Made by a program: the position numbers and the translations under genes. A DNA stretch of 49,263 bases. It comes from Clostridia bacterium. Lineage in GTDB: Bacteria; Bacillota; Clostridia; UBA1381. This document shows positions 17,370 to 26,791 of this stretch, one piece after another (position 1 is the stretch's first letter; each line of letters begins with the position of its first letter). Location: the NCBI GenBank assembly GCA_026418715.1, contig JAOAAV010000035.1:1-49263 (forward strand). Reading direction: 5' to 3'. The notes under the pieces are model-generated. The model was not told the DNA's origin. It searched no databases and was given only the letters and a program-made list of their open reading frames with translations.

Positions 17370-18518
17370 TTGAATCTGCTTGTATTTGGTAAAATATTTG
17401 AAAATCATTATATAAGAAGTATCCTTGAAGAAAATGCATCTGCTGTAATGGCGGATATTATAAAATTTGCAGAAACCGAGGCAGTTACAGAAGATGTTGT
17501 GAGGGAGTGCTGCATAAGCGCTCTTGCAAATGATGAAAATGTACTGTCTGCCCTTGCTCAGGCGGGCAAGAAAATCGGAAAGGCCTTGCTTGATGCGGCA
17601 CTTTTGGATGTCAAGCAAATTTTTGATGCTTTGTCTTCCTGTGACATATCATATACGCCATCCGGCAATGATGCGGGCTTTTACGATGAATATGCAAACT
17701 CAATAAAGGCTCTTTTGAACGCGAAAACTCCGGACGAGCTTTTGTATAAGCTTATACGCCATTATCAAGCGCTTGGCACCGGAGAACTGGCAAAATATGT
17801 GGCATTTAAATATGATGGTCAGATAGTGGGTATTCCAGAACATGATAATATTACTTTTTCGGCACTTGTGGGATTGGAGTATCAAAAGCAGGTACTTATA
17901 GACAATACAAAATCGTTTATTGCCGGATGCGGGGCAAACAACATATTGCTGTTTGGCGACAGAGGAACGGGGAAATCTTCGTCCGTTAAGGCGCTTCTTA
18001 ATATGTTTTGCGATGAAGGACTTCGTGTGATTGAAATGCCGAAAGCATATATGTCTAAAATAGGGTTGCTTATGGGGATGCTATCGTCGAAACCGCATAA
18101 ATACATTATTTTTCTTGACGATCTGTCCTTTGAGAAAAACGAGCCGGATTATAAGGCACTCAAAATTGCCATGGAGGGACAATTGCAAAGTATTCCGAAA
18201 AATGTGCTGATTTACGCAACGTCAAACCGCAGACATTTAATACGTGAAAATTGGTCGGACCGCGAGGGAGGGGAAGTGCATATTAATGATAATATGCAAG
18301 AAACACTATCTTTGTCGGAGCGTTTTGGAATAAGTCTTGTATTTTCCGCACCTACACAAAGGGAATATCTGCATATAGTGGAGGAGCTTTTGAAAAAAAA
18401 GGGGTATGAGATGAATGCGGAAATCGAGCGCAGGGCGATTGTGTGGCAGATGAACTACAGCGGACGCTCTGGGCGGTGTGCGGCGCAGTTTGTTGCGTCA
18501 TACATAGGAAAACATTGA
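17370..18518 (+). CDS. DUF815-family AAA+ ATPase
   Basis: A 382-residue protein. The first 170 residues are helical with no known motif. The ATPase domain follows: Walker A LLFGDRGTGKSS, Walker B YIIFLDDLSFE, sensor 1 in LIYATSNRRHLI, and the WSDREGGEVH segment diagnostic of DUF815. The C-terminal region has a lid with SGRSGRCAAQFV. The biochemical role of DUF815 is not established. It starts at TTG 17370 with GGAAGGTG about 8 nt upstream, 55 nt after the GerMN gene. It is cytoplasmic by lack of signal or membrane segments. Confidence 0.85.
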   Translation: MNLLVFGKIFENHYIRSILEENASAVMADIIKFAETEAVTEDVVRECCISALANDENVLSALAQAGKKIGKALLDAALLDVKQIFDALSSCDISYTPSGNDAGFYDEYANSIKALLNAKTPDELLYKLIRHYQALGTGELAKYVAFKYDGQIVGIPEHDNITFSALVGLEYQKQVLIDNTKSFIAGCGANNILLFGDRGTGKSSSVKALLNMFCDEGLRVIEMPKAYMSKIGLLMGMLSSKPHKYIIFLDDLSFEKNEPDYKALKIAMEGQLQSIPKNVLIYATSNRRHLIRENWSDREGGEVHINDNMQETLSLSERFGISLVFSAPTQREYLHIVEELLKKKGYEMNAEIERRAIVWQMNYSGRSGRCAAQFVASYIGKH

Positions 18519-18568
18519 TTATTATTTAAATTATGACGGTTATATGTCATGAAGGAGGGGGAACTGCC

Positions 18569-19675
18569 GTGAGGAAGTTTTTACTGGCTTTATCCGTTTT
18601 CCTGCTGTTTGTATGTGTGACGCCCATATTTGCACAAACGGAATCTGAAACGGGAAATATTGTAATCGAATTTTCAAGACCCAATGTAGAAAAAGTTGAA
18701 AATGCGCTTGTAGTTGTTTTTAATAAAAATAAAGTGCTGATGTGGTGCAAACTTTATCCTGTTGAAACCAAGCAAAGCGGCATATGCGAAATAAAAGCGG
18801 ATATTTGTACCGCTGACGGAGATATTGTAAAGGTGGTATTTCCTAAAGAAAACTTGATTATTACTGACGTGGCATTGAAAAAAGTCTTATCATCTCCCAC
18901 AACGACGGCGACTTCGGCGAGTGAGTCTACTCCGTCACCAACATTAAATCCGGTGTATCCGAGAGAGGTGGACGCTGTGGAGGCTTTTGCGGTTGTGGAT
19001 AAGGTGTCGCGTGTTATGATTGAAGATGAGCTTGTAACGAAAATTTCATGTTTTTATCAGGGCAGGGAAGCCGCTCTTGTTCTGGAGGATGGCACGACAA
19101 TTTCAACGGCGCCTGATGCGGCGAGTGATCTTGCAGGTTCTGATGCGACAAATTTGCAGAAAGGTGATGTTATTGTATTTAGTACGAGTCTAAGCGGAAA
19201 AATCAAGTCTGTTAATCTGATATACCGACCTGAGGTAAAGAATATCATAACATCCAATAAGGATTTTGGTGAAAATTTCGAGAAGCTGTTTTCTTCAAAC
19301 GGAGTGATTGCAGGAAACAGCGGCTGGGCGGTTCTTTCATACGGAAAAAGTTCAAACGCACATACTGCGTATGCGTTTGGGGTGATACAGAGCAAAAATG
19401 ATCAAAGCTTCACCCTGTTTAACAAAGGCGGGAAAGAATCGGACTCTCTTGACCTTTCCTTCGAGAAGGGAACAGTGGTATATATCTGCGATATGACAGA
19501 TGGGAAAGAACTTGAAATCTCAAAAGCGTCATCAATTCAAAGGTCAGCTATTTCAAAAGCTTCATATGACGATTACGGAAATATTACAAGCTGGGATGAG
19601 GACGGAAGCTATGTATACGCTTTGGCAAGAGTTATTGATGGAACTGTTTCCGATGTGGTTATATACTTGTATTGA
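18569..19675 (+). CDS. Secreted protein of unknown function
   Basis: About 369 residues. A clear signal peptide (RKFLLALSVFLLFVCVTPIFA) should be cut near residue 22. After a first beta-rich region comes a short Ser/Thr/Pro linker (STPSPTLNP near residue 125), then a larger beta-rich region of about 230 residues. I recognise no domain; similar stretches occur in secreted proteins of Clostridia. No SLH, LPxTG or lipobox is visible, so it should be released or held non-covalently. GTG 18569 is chosen as start because AAGGAGGGGG lies 7 nt upstream; the open frame from 18533 has no such signal. It ends about 55 nt before the terminator at 19730. Confidence 0.7.
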   Translation: MRKFLLALSVFLLFVCVTPIFAQTESETGNIVIEFSRPNVEKVENALVVVFNKNKVLMWCKLYPVETKQSGICEIKADICTADGDIVKVVFPKENLIITDVALKKVLSSPTTTATSASESTPSPTLNPVYPREVDAVEAFAVVDKVSRVMIEDELVTKISCFYQGREAALVLEDGTTISTAPDAASDLAGSDATNLQKGDVIVFSTSLSGKIKSVNLIYRPEVKNIITSNKDFGENFEKLFSSNGVIAGNSGWAVLSYGKSSNAHTAYAFGVIQSKNDQSFTLFNKGGKESDSLDLSFEKGTVVYICDMTDGKELEISKASSIQRSAISKASYDDYGNITSWDEDGSYVYALARVIDGTVSDVVIYLY

Positions 19676-19729
19676 GAAAAATTGATATTTAGACAAAGAA
19701 TGCAAAAGAAATTTTCCGTTTAAAAAGCT

Positions 19730-19758
19730 GAAGGGTGTAAACGATTCTTACACCCTTC
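19730..19758. terminator. Bidirectional terminator between secreted-protein gene and fbp
   Basis: GAAGGGTGTAA (19730-19740) pairs with TTACACCCTTC (19748-19758), 11 perfect base pairs with a 7-nt loop. T-rich runs follow in both directions, as expected between converging genes. Confidence 0.9.
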
Positions 19759-19774
19759 TTGTGTTTTTCGTTTT

Positions 19775-21739
19775 TTATTTTTGTTTTATAACTCCTTGTC
19801 TGTAAGCTTTAACCAAGGCATACAAGGAATTTATTTTTTTCGCGAGCGAAATTCCATCGTCGGTATTTTCGACTAAAAGTCGTTTCGGGGCATAACCTAT
19901 AACCTCCAAGGTGGAATGGATATCATATTCTTCCTCAATGGCTTTTTCGACGGATTCAAAAGGATCGTGGGCGGACAAAAGCAAGCCGTGTGAATTAAAT
20001 AAAAGCGTATAGCCTGCAATGCCAGTTTGCGATTGATATGCGCGCGAGAGCCCTCCGTCTATCACAAGGAGCTTGCCGCCAGCTTTTACAGGGCTTTCGC
20101 CCTTTTTTATTTTGACGGGGACATGGCCGTTTATAATGTGTGAAAAACCGTTGTCCTCAATGCCGAACTCCCTTAATATTTTATCACAGATATCGGGATT
20201 TTCAATTAAATTGTAATAACAGCCTTTAAGCTCAAGCCATGTATTTTCATCGCCAATAAAGTATCTTTCAAATGACGTCATTTTATCTTTGCCGTATAGG
20301 GGGGAATTTCGGCCGCACCACAAAAACCACATGAAGTCCTCGCCAAACAGCTTTTCATTAGAAGAACGTTCAGAAAAATATGCATTCCTTGCAATCAACT
20401 CGGCACGGTCAAGCAATGCCCTGCCGCTCACCTTTTCACCCAGAATTTCCACCTCTGCAAAAGAACCGTCCTCTTTCATGGGTATACAGCCGTGATACAT
20501 CAAATTTGAATTATAGCAAAGATACATACTGCCTTTGGCATATAAAAACCGGACGTGCTTTTGCAGTTTTTCACTGTGCAGAAAGGACGAACGAAGTTCA
20601 TCCATAAGCTTCTCCTCCTGCTTGGTGAGTTTGTAGGGTTCATTTGGGTCAATTGTGGGGAAGTTGGTGTCCTTTAGTTTATATTCAATTCCATTTAACT
20701 TTATCGTACCTCTTGAATAATCGATTTTATCAAGCATAAGACGGTCTTCCATATTGTATTCGGGATGACGCTTTATAATCTGCCCCTCTAATTTAAACTG
20801 AATTATTGCAATGGCTTTATGTACCTTTGCCCAAAAGGCCTCGTCATGCTTGGAAATGGTCACTTTATTGGGATTTCTGGGAATAAAGCATTCACAAGGG
20901 TCGTCAGAATAGGTTTCAAGTGCAAAAATTGTAAGAGGCCGCATATTGATGCCGTACCCGTCTTCAAGGCAGTCAAAATTTGCGTATTTTGTGGAAACGG
21001 ATAATACGTTTGCAATGCAGGCATAGCTTCCTGCAGCAGCTCCCATCCATACAATATCGTGATTTCCCCATTGTATATCCAAAGAATGGTAATCAATCAG
21101 CCTGTCTAGAATAATATCCGCGCGCGGACCTCGATCGAAGATATCTCCAATAATATGAAGCCTGCCGATTGCCAGACGCTGAATCAAATGTGAAATGGAT
21201 ACGATAAAAGCATCTGCCTGCCCTAAATCAATAATTGTTGAGATAATTTGATTGTAGTATTCCTCTTTGTCATTTCCAAGGTCGGTATTTGAATGTATCA
21301 GTTCATCTATAATGTCCCCGAAGTCTTCCGGCAGAGCCTTTCTGATGTTGGCACGAGTATATTTTGATGCGGTTACTCTGCAGATTTCTATCAGGTGGTA
21401 TAGAGTGATTTTATACCAATCAAAAATAGCGGGTGTGGTTTTCTTGATTAATTCAAGCTTCTGTTCGGGGTAGTATATCAGTGTGGCAAGGACCATCCTG
21501 TCGTGCTTTGAGAGGGTTCTTCCGTAGATGGATTTTATTTTGTCTTTAATTACGCCCGAAGCACTTTTTAAAATATGTAGAAACGGTTCATATTCGCCAT
21601 GGATATCGCTCATAAAGTGTTCCGTTAACTTAGGAAGCCTAAGCACTGATGTCAAATTTATAATTTCGGCACAGGCGGACTGTATGGTAGGATATTGCTC
21701 GGATAAAAGGTCAAGATATTTCACATCATATTCAGTCAT
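19775..21739 (-). CDS. fbp: Class III fructose-1,6-bisphosphatase
   Basis: About 654 residues, the usual length of the Firmicutes class III enzyme. Calcineurin-type metal motifs are present: MSDIHGEYEPF (D-x-H), IGDIFDRGPRAD (G-D-x-x-D-R-G) and QWGNHDIVWMGA (G-N-H-D), with INGHVPVK as the later histidine. It hydrolyses fructose-1,6-bisphosphate in gluconeogenesis in the cytoplasm. The frame opens at ATG 21766, but ATG 21739 is preferred because CGAGGTG lies 6 nt upstream of it. The upstream ATG lies in a three-copy 11-bp repeat. A consensus promoter lies at 21796-21824. Confidence 0.95.
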   Translation of the reverse strand: MTEYDVKYLDLLSEQYPTIQSACAEIINLTSVLRLPKLTEHFMSDIHGEYEPFLHILKSASGVIKDKIKSIYGRTLSKHDRMVLATLIYYPEQKLELIKKTTPAIFDWYKITLYHLIEICRVTASKYTRANIRKALPEDFGDIIDELIHSNTDLGNDKEEYYNQIISTIIDLGQADAFIVSISHLIQRLAIGRLHIIGDIFDRGPRADIILDRLIDYHSLDIQWGNHDIVWMGAAAGSYACIANVLSVSTKYANFDCLEDGYGINMRPLTIFALETYSDDPCECFIPRNPNKVTISKHDEAFWAKVHKAIAIIQFKLEGQIIKRHPEYNMEDRLMLDKIDYSRGTIKLNGIEYKLKDTNFPTIDPNEPYKLTKQEEKLMDELRSSFLHSEKLQKHVRFLYAKGSMYLCYNSNLMYHGCIPMKEDGSFAEVEILGEKVSGRALLDRAELIARNAYFSERSSNEKLFGEDFMWFLWCGRNSPLYGKDKMTSFERYFIGDENTWLELKGCYYNLIENPDICDKILREFGIEDNGFSHIINGHVPVKIKKGESPVKAGGKLLVIDGGLSRAYQSQTGIAGYTLLFNSHGLLLSAHDPFESVEKAIEEEYDIHSTLEVIGYAPKRLLVENTDDGISLAKKINSLYALVKAYRQGVIKQK

Positions 21740-21755
21740 TTTACGCACCTCGGGA

Positions 21756-21788
21756 AAAGTATTCATAAAGTATTCATAAAGTATTCAT
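21756..21788 (-). repeat. Three tandem copies of an 11-bp repeat in the fbp leader
   Basis: AAAGTATTCAT occurs three times without gaps at 21756-21766, 21767-21777 and 21778-21788 (ATGAATACTTT on the fbp strand). The array begins at the predicted transcription start and ends just before the fbp ribosome binding site. Each unit carries an ATG on the coding strand. Confidence 0.9.
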
Positions 21789-21795
21789 ATGTATC

Positions 21796-21824
21796 ATTAT
21801 ACTTGAATGTCAGAGAAAAATCAA
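21796..21824 (-). promoter_or_regulatory. Sigma-A type promoter of fbp
   Basis: Minus strand: -35 TTGATT (21819-21824), 17-nt spacer, -10 TATAAT (21796-21801). The predicted start near 21789 falls at the edge of the 11-bp repeat array. Confidence 0.75.
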
Positions 21825-21947
21825 CATACAAACATAGCTTGCACAGATGTAATCTAGTATACATTTATGGGAAATTCATAAAACGAGAAAGTAGAATATA
21901 GATATTTTTGTTCAAAAACCAGACATATTTATAGCGGATTTTTTGTA

Positions 21948-21976
21948 TTGTTATTGCAATAAAATTAAGATATAAT
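21948..21976 (+). promoter_or_regulatory. Sigma-A type promoter of the large esterase gene
   Basis: Plus strand: -35 TTGTTA (21948-21953), 17-nt spacer, -10 TATAAT (21971-21976). The leader before ATG 22031 would be about 48 nt, ending in GAGGGAG. Confidence 0.7.
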
Positions 21977-22030
21977 TGTAAGCATAGTGAAATATTTTTA
22001 CGATATTCTAGACGGAAAGAGGGAGATTAG

Positions 22031-25000
22031 ATGAAGAAAACGAAAAGACTATTGTCGTTTTTTGTTGCGCTTGCAATTATGATATCGACAATGTCGGGCT
22101 TGGCTGTTATAGCAAGTGCTGAGGACACAGTTTATTTCAGCGATGATTTTTCGAGTTACACCTCGACAGGCTTAACAGGGCAGACCACAACTTCCCAGAC
22201 CGCCACTTTAGGCAACTTGAATTTGGCGGTAGGAGCGAGAAGCAGCGGTGGTGACGGAACATCGACACTTTCGATAGGCACTGAAGGCAGCAACAATTAT
22301 CTTGCTGCAATTTCGGGCAATTATGCCACGAGCTCGCGCGGAGCAAGCTTTTCTTTTAACAGTGCGTGCGGCATTCCGGCTTTTGCGAGCATTGCCAGCG
22401 GCAATGTACTTGTAGTAGGCTTTGATGCATATTTTTACAACAGCGCATCAAGTATACAGATATTCGGACTTACAAGTTCCACAACCACCTCGAATGGTTC
22501 TGCAGTTTATGACCCGTACTTGTCGATTACGAACAACAGCCAGCTTGTGACGGGACAGTGGCTGAACATCAAATTGGTTGTTGACAATGCAAAGCAGACA
22601 TATTTGATAGTCAGAAATGCAGAGGGCAAGCTCCTTGGTGTCAAGTCGTTCACTGCAGTTGGAACGGCTATAGATAAGTTTGCGTTCTATGGCGGAGCAA
22701 GCAGGGTATACATTGACAATTTGAAGGTTTATCAGACACAGATGCCCATGTCCACATTGACGGTGAATGTTGTGGACGACAGCAATGCAGCTGTTTCGGG
22801 TGCTACAGTAACCGTTGACAATTATTCGCTTACGACCGATTCGACAGGAAAAGCACAGGTTACTGTGCCTTACGGAGATTATACCGTTTCAGCAAGCAAG
22901 CTTGGGTATACGAGTCCTGCAAGTTCGACGGTTACGGCGTCAAGTTCAGCTACGTCTGTAACGATGAAGCTTTCTACGAAGTCGTACACACCAATTCCTA
23001 CCACGATAACTATTTCAGGCGGGCAGCTTGTTATGACGGCTCCTATTAAAAATGCATCCGTATCGAGTGCGGCGTTTTCGGCGGCTGTTGCGGATCAGGA
23101 GAATATAGCCATAAGTAATGCGACAATTGAGTGGTCCATTGTGGGAGCTGACGGTTTGGCGGATGATAAGGTTTCTATTTCATCATCCGGAGTGGTTACC
23201 GTTAAAAAGGGATTTACCGCAGCGTCGGGCAATGTGGAAACGTTTACAATCACTGCGAAAGCAACTAATGCAAACGGCAGCGGTACAGGCACTACTACGA
23301 TTCAAATTTCCGATTATTTGTTCTATGAACCAGGGATAAACAGCGCAAGCTACGGCGGAGAGGTTGCGACTTTGTACGATGGGACAAAAGCTATCGTTAT
23401 TCCGACCTCTGCAGGGACAAAAACCATGACGCTTCCGGAAGAAGTTCCTTTTGAAAAGGGAACGGCAAAGAGGCTTACATTCAGCTTCTTCTTCGGAGAA
23501 AAGGGCTACTATACATATGACAGACATATCATACTCAAGGATGCTGCAGGAACATCTTTGATTGGGGATATCGACATTACCGGCCCTGCAACCACGTCGG
23601 GACTAGGTATAGGTACCGGAGCCGTTGTGGGAAGCGGTGCGGATTGGAGTTCGGGTGTGCAATGGGCAACGTACAATGCGAACACATGGATACCTGTGGT
23701 TATGGATTTTGTGACATATTCGGACGGAACAACAAAGCTGACCGTTCAGGCAAATAATGAAAGTACGCATGAGTATACCATCGCGAGCACGGTAACGGGA
23801 ATTGCATCCGTAAGTTTTTATGCTGCTGCAACAATGGCAAGCAGACTTATAGGTTTTAAAAACTTTGTCATTTCAAATGCAGATACAAAGCCACTCGCAA
23901 TAAGTGGAGATACAGAGTTTGCAAAAATTTACGGCAAAACTGTAACGAGAGATTATGACTATTCTGCCACAATAATAGAGACTGGAGAGACATTTACTTG
24001 GTCTTTGGCAGATGAAAGCGGCAATGAAAAGGCATATGACGGCATAAGTATAAATTCTGAAGGCGTATTGTCTGTTACTGATGCGGCATCCGCAGGTACT
24101 GTATACATAAAGCTTGTAAGCAGTGCGGGCAAAACCGCAACATACGCTGTTGCAGTGAGAGATTACGCTGCTATGAATACTTCCAAGTCTTCGGTGAACG
24201 GAAATTATGCTGTGGAAGTGGGGAAAAGCAGTGTATATTCATTGACAGCCTTGGTTGACGAGTATGGTGATGATGTTTTGGGCTCTTTTAAACCCGTATG
24301 GTCTGTAAGCAATACATCGTTAGCATCTATTGACAGTGAAACGGGTAGTCTTACTGCGCTTTCGCCTGGTGTTGTTTCGGTTATTGCAACTGTAGGAAAT
24401 CCGGGCAAAACTTCAAATATCACATATACGGTCAAAGTTATGGATTTTTATTATGTTGCCAGTGTAACGGGAAATTCAACGACTGTTGATGTTTCGTCGC
24501 TTCCGCAGACTGGTACGTACGCGGTGACGGTGGATGGCACCACAACCGAGATGACGGCTACAAACAGCAGCATTACAGTTGATACGACTGGAGCATCAAA
24601 GATTGAGGTTTCACCGATTTATAAGTTTGACTTGAATGGAAGCGCAAGTGGGTATATTCCTATTTCTTCAACCACGACATTCACGGACAGCACAGGCTAT
24701 GGATTGAGTGCAGCCGCATCTACTGTTACGGATGGCTTGTATTTAAACAGTGCTACATTCAATGTCGCTTTGCCGGACGGCTTGTACGACTTTACATTCA
24801 CAAAGGCGGAAACAGGAAGGGCAACTATCTATGTAAATGGTTATATAGTTGGCGCAAGAGTTGATATGAGCGGATATTCGTCGGGTTATAGCGACAGTTC
24901 ATGGGAGAACTTTTCAACACCTGCCACATATACGGCTCATGACGTTAAAGTGTCGGGAGGCATGGCAAAGGTATCGGTGCCCGGTGAAAAATCGTATACT

Positions 25001-26128
25001 TTAGACAAAATTGTAATTCAGAAGAAAGCCGATTTTGCACAAAGAAAGACTCACATCTGGATTGGCGGAGACTCTACCGTAGCTACTTATTATCCGTCTA
25101 CGTTGCAGAGCGATTATGCGGGTGGAACCAGAAGAAGCGGCTGGGGACAGATACTTGAGTCCCTCGTTACCGATGATATGATAGTTGACAATTTTGCTTT
25201 GGCAGGAGATTATGCTTCAAATTGGTACGCATATACGTTCCCGTCGGTTCTTGCAAACGCCCAGGCTGGTGATTATCTGCTAATTCAATTTGGTATAAAT
25301 GATTACACATACAGCAGCAAGGACAAAATGCTTGCTGCACTTACAAGCATGATTGATGAGTGTAATGCAAAGGGAGTAATTCCCGTTCTTTTGAATCCTC
25401 AGCAGTCTATTCAAAAGTGGACGACGGGTGAGTATGAAGTTCCAAACGGAAGCGGTCTTGAGACTTATTGGCAGGGGATTAGAGATTTAGCGGCTTCAAA
25501 GGATGTTTTGTTTATTGATTTGTCAAGCCTTACTGCTAAATTCTTTGCAACAGTCGGGAAGACGTATACGGCACAAAATTATTATTTGTATGTAAGCAGT
25601 ACCGGTACACAGGACGACGCACTTCATTTGTCATATCAGGGAGCCAAGAGAGTAGCCGAAATTGTGGCGACGGATATTGCAAGACAGATTCTTGAGGGCG
25701 CGACTGATGCGAAAGGGAATACTTTTGCTGGAATAAAACTCAACGGTATAACAACTCGCAGCATCAGCTATACAAATAGTTCTGGAAATTCTGATACATT
25801 AACATTTAAGACTGTTGCTTTTGACGGTGCAAGTGCCGTGAAGGACGTTTCTATAAATAGCAAGTATTTGGTTTCAAGGGCTGTAGTTCAGGATAATAAA
25901 ACAAGTGTTACAGTTACCAACTTAACCGGTAGTGAGCAGAAGGTAACATTGCTTGTTGCAAGCTATGGAACGGGGAACAGTTTGGAAAATGTTAAATTTG
26001 TTGAGGCTACGGTTGGCACAAGCGGAGCGGTTACCATAGATGGAGATGCTCCATCCACAAGTAATTACAAGGTTATGCTCTGGAGCAATGTAACAGGGAT
26101 GGTGCCTATTACGGTTGCTGCGAATTAG
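22031..26128 (+). CDS. Secreted multidomain SGNH esterase, CE12 (rhamnogalacturonan acetylesterase)-like
   Basis: A 1365-residue secreted protein. Signal peptide 1-31 (cut after ASA). Then, approximately: a concanavalin/LamG-like jelly roll (32-235), a carboxypeptidase-regulatory-like beta domain with DSTGKAQVTVPYGDYTVSA (240-318), an Ig-like Big domain (320-430), a second jelly roll (430-630) and two Big_2-like domains (630-800). A galactose-binding-like domain leads into the SGNH hydrolase: Ser1015 in GGDSTVATY, Asn1090 in QFGIND, and Asp1196-His1199 in DALHLS. The block spacing is that of CE12 rhamnogalacturonan acetylesterases, so removal of acetyl groups from pectin is likely but not proven. 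A beta-rich C-terminal region (about 1236-1365) follows. No SLH anchor is seen. Confidence 0.85.
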   Translation: MKKTKRLLSFFVALAIMISTMSGLAVIASAEDTVYFSDDFSSYTSTGLTGQTTTSQTATLGNLNLAVGARSSGGDGTSTLSIGTEGSNNYLAAISGNYATSSRGASFSFNSACGIPAFASIASGNVLVVGFDAYFYNSASSIQIFGLTSSTTTSNGSAVYDPYLSITNNSQLVTGQWLNIKLVVDNAKQTYLIVRNAEGKLLGVKSFTAVGTAIDKFAFYGGASRVYIDNLKVYQTQMPMSTLTVNVVDDSNAAVSGATVTVDNYSLTTDSTGKAQVTVPYGDYTVSASKLGYTSPASSTVTASSSATSVTMKLSTKSYTPIPTTITISGGQLVMTAPIKNASVSSAAFSAAVADQENIAISNATIEWSIVGADGLADDKVSISSSGVVTVKKGFTAASGNVETFTITAKATNANGSGTGTTTIQISDYLFYEPGINSASYGGEVATLYDGTKAIVIPTSAGTKTMTLPEEVPFEKGTAKRLTFSFFFGEKGYYTYDRHIILKDAAGTSLIGDIDITGPATTSGLGIGTGAVVGSGADWSSGVQWATYNANTWIPVVMDFVTYSDGTTKLTVQANNESTHEYTIASTVTGIASVSFYAAATMASRLIGFKNFVISNADTKPLAISGDTEFAKIYGKTVTRDYDYSATIIETGETFTWSLADESGNEKAYDGISINSEGVLSVTDAASAGTVYIKLVSSAGKTATYAVAVRDYAAMNTSKSSVNGNYAVEVGKSSVYSLTALVDEYGDDVLGSFKPVWSVSNTSLASIDSETGSLTALSPGVVSVIATVGNPGKTSNITYTVKVMDFYYVASVTGNSTTVDVSSLPQTGTYAVTVDGTTTEMTATNSSITVDTTGASKIEVSPIYKFDLNGSASGYIPISSTTTFTDSTGYGLSAAASTVTDGLYLNSATFNVALPDGLYDFTFTKAETGRATIYVNGYIVGARVDMSGYSSGYSDSSWENFSTPATYTAHDVKVSGGMAKVSVPGEKSYTLDKIVIQKKADFAQRKTHIWIGGDSTVATYYPSTLQSDYAGGTRRSGWGQILESLVTDDMIVDNFALAGDYASNWYAYTFPSVLANAQAGDYLLIQFGINDYTYSSKDKMLAALTSMIDECNAKGVIPVLLNPQQSIQKWTTGEYEVPNGSGLETYWQGIRDLAASKDVLFIDLSSLTAKFFATVGKTYTAQNYYLYVSSTGTQDDALHLSYQGAKRVAEIVATDIARQILEGATDAKGNTFAGIKLNGITTRSISYTNSSGNSDTLTFKTVAFDGASAVKDVSINSKYLVSRAVVQDNKTSVTVTNLTGSEQKVTLLVASYGTGNSLENVKFVEATVGTSGAVTIDGDAPSTSNYKVMLWSNVTGMVPITVAAN

Positions 26129-26140
26129 GATATTGTGTAT

Positions 26141-26178
26141 AAAAGAAAAAAGATTGCGAACGCAATCTTTTTTCTTTT
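26141..26178. terminator. Long perfect palindromic terminator
   Basis: Two 18-bp perfect inverted arms (26141-26158 and 26161-26178) flank an AA loop; the A-run and T-run at the ends make it work in both directions. It overlaps the stop codon of the converging regulator gene. Confidence 0.9.
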
Positions 26179-26728
26179 ATACAATTACTTTTCCAACTAT
26201 ACAGACATTCTCATCAATGGGATATATATTATTGTTAAGTGTTAAAACAAGAACATTGTCACTGTACACACAATCAAAAATCCTCGCATCCTCGCCGTTT
26301 ATACAGGCTAAAATTCTGTCGCCGTCTTCTGCGAACCATTGAATGTGTACAAGGAAGAGATTTTCATTCTCCTTAAAGATAAAATATTTTGAATAGTCCT
26401 TTTTATATTTCTTATCAAGTTCTCGATAGTACAAAACATCAAGCTGTGTGCTGTCGCCGATATCGGCGGGAATTCTGCTTAAAACAGGTGTACGCACATT
26501 CAATATGTACTCTTGTCTTGACAGCTTGAGTAATTTTCCGTAAAAATAATCAATGCTGACATTGAAGATATTCGCTATTCGAATAAGGTGTTCAGGCGAT
26601 GGATTGACTTTGCCCGTTTCATACTCCGATATGGCGACTTTTGAAATCCCAAGCAAATCGGCAAGCTCCTGCTGGGTTAATTTTTTGCTCTTTCTAAGCT
26701 GTTTGAGTCTTTGCCCAAAAGCCTCCAT
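26177..26728 (-). CDS. XRE-family regulator with degenerate S24/LexA-like C-terminal domain
   Basis: A 183-residue protein. Residues 5-60 are a Cro/CI-type helix-turn-helix (LRKSKKLTQQELADLLGISK, ISEYETGKVNPSPEHLIRIA). The C-terminal half, ending DENVCIVGKVIV, has the strand pattern of the LexA/CI S24 domain (EDGDRILACINGEDARI). The catalytic Ser of a GDSM-type motif is not seen and the usual Lys position reads ARIFDC, so self-cleavage is unlikely. GGAGG precedes ATG 26728. It follows hfq by 63 nt on the same strand and may be the last gene of that operon. Its target is unknown. Confidence 0.8.
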   Translation of the reverse strand: MEAFGQRLKQLRKSKKLTQQELADLLGISKVAISEYETGKVNPSPEHLIRIANIFNVSIDYFYGKLLKLSRQEYILNVRTPVLSRIPADIGDSTQLDVLYYRELDKKYKKDYSKYFIFKENENLFLVHIQWFAEDGDRILACINGEDARIFDCVYSDNVLVLTLNNNIYPIDENVCIVGKVIV

Positions 26729-26791
26729 TTGCCAACCTCCTATTCAATTTATTGAGAGGATTAGATTTAAAAAACAAAATTTTACGTATTT

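Noticed and set aside
21756-21788. Three-copy 11-bp repeat as a CRISPR remnant or attachment site
   Set aside because: Units are directly adjacent with no spacers, and there is no integrase or cas gene nearby.
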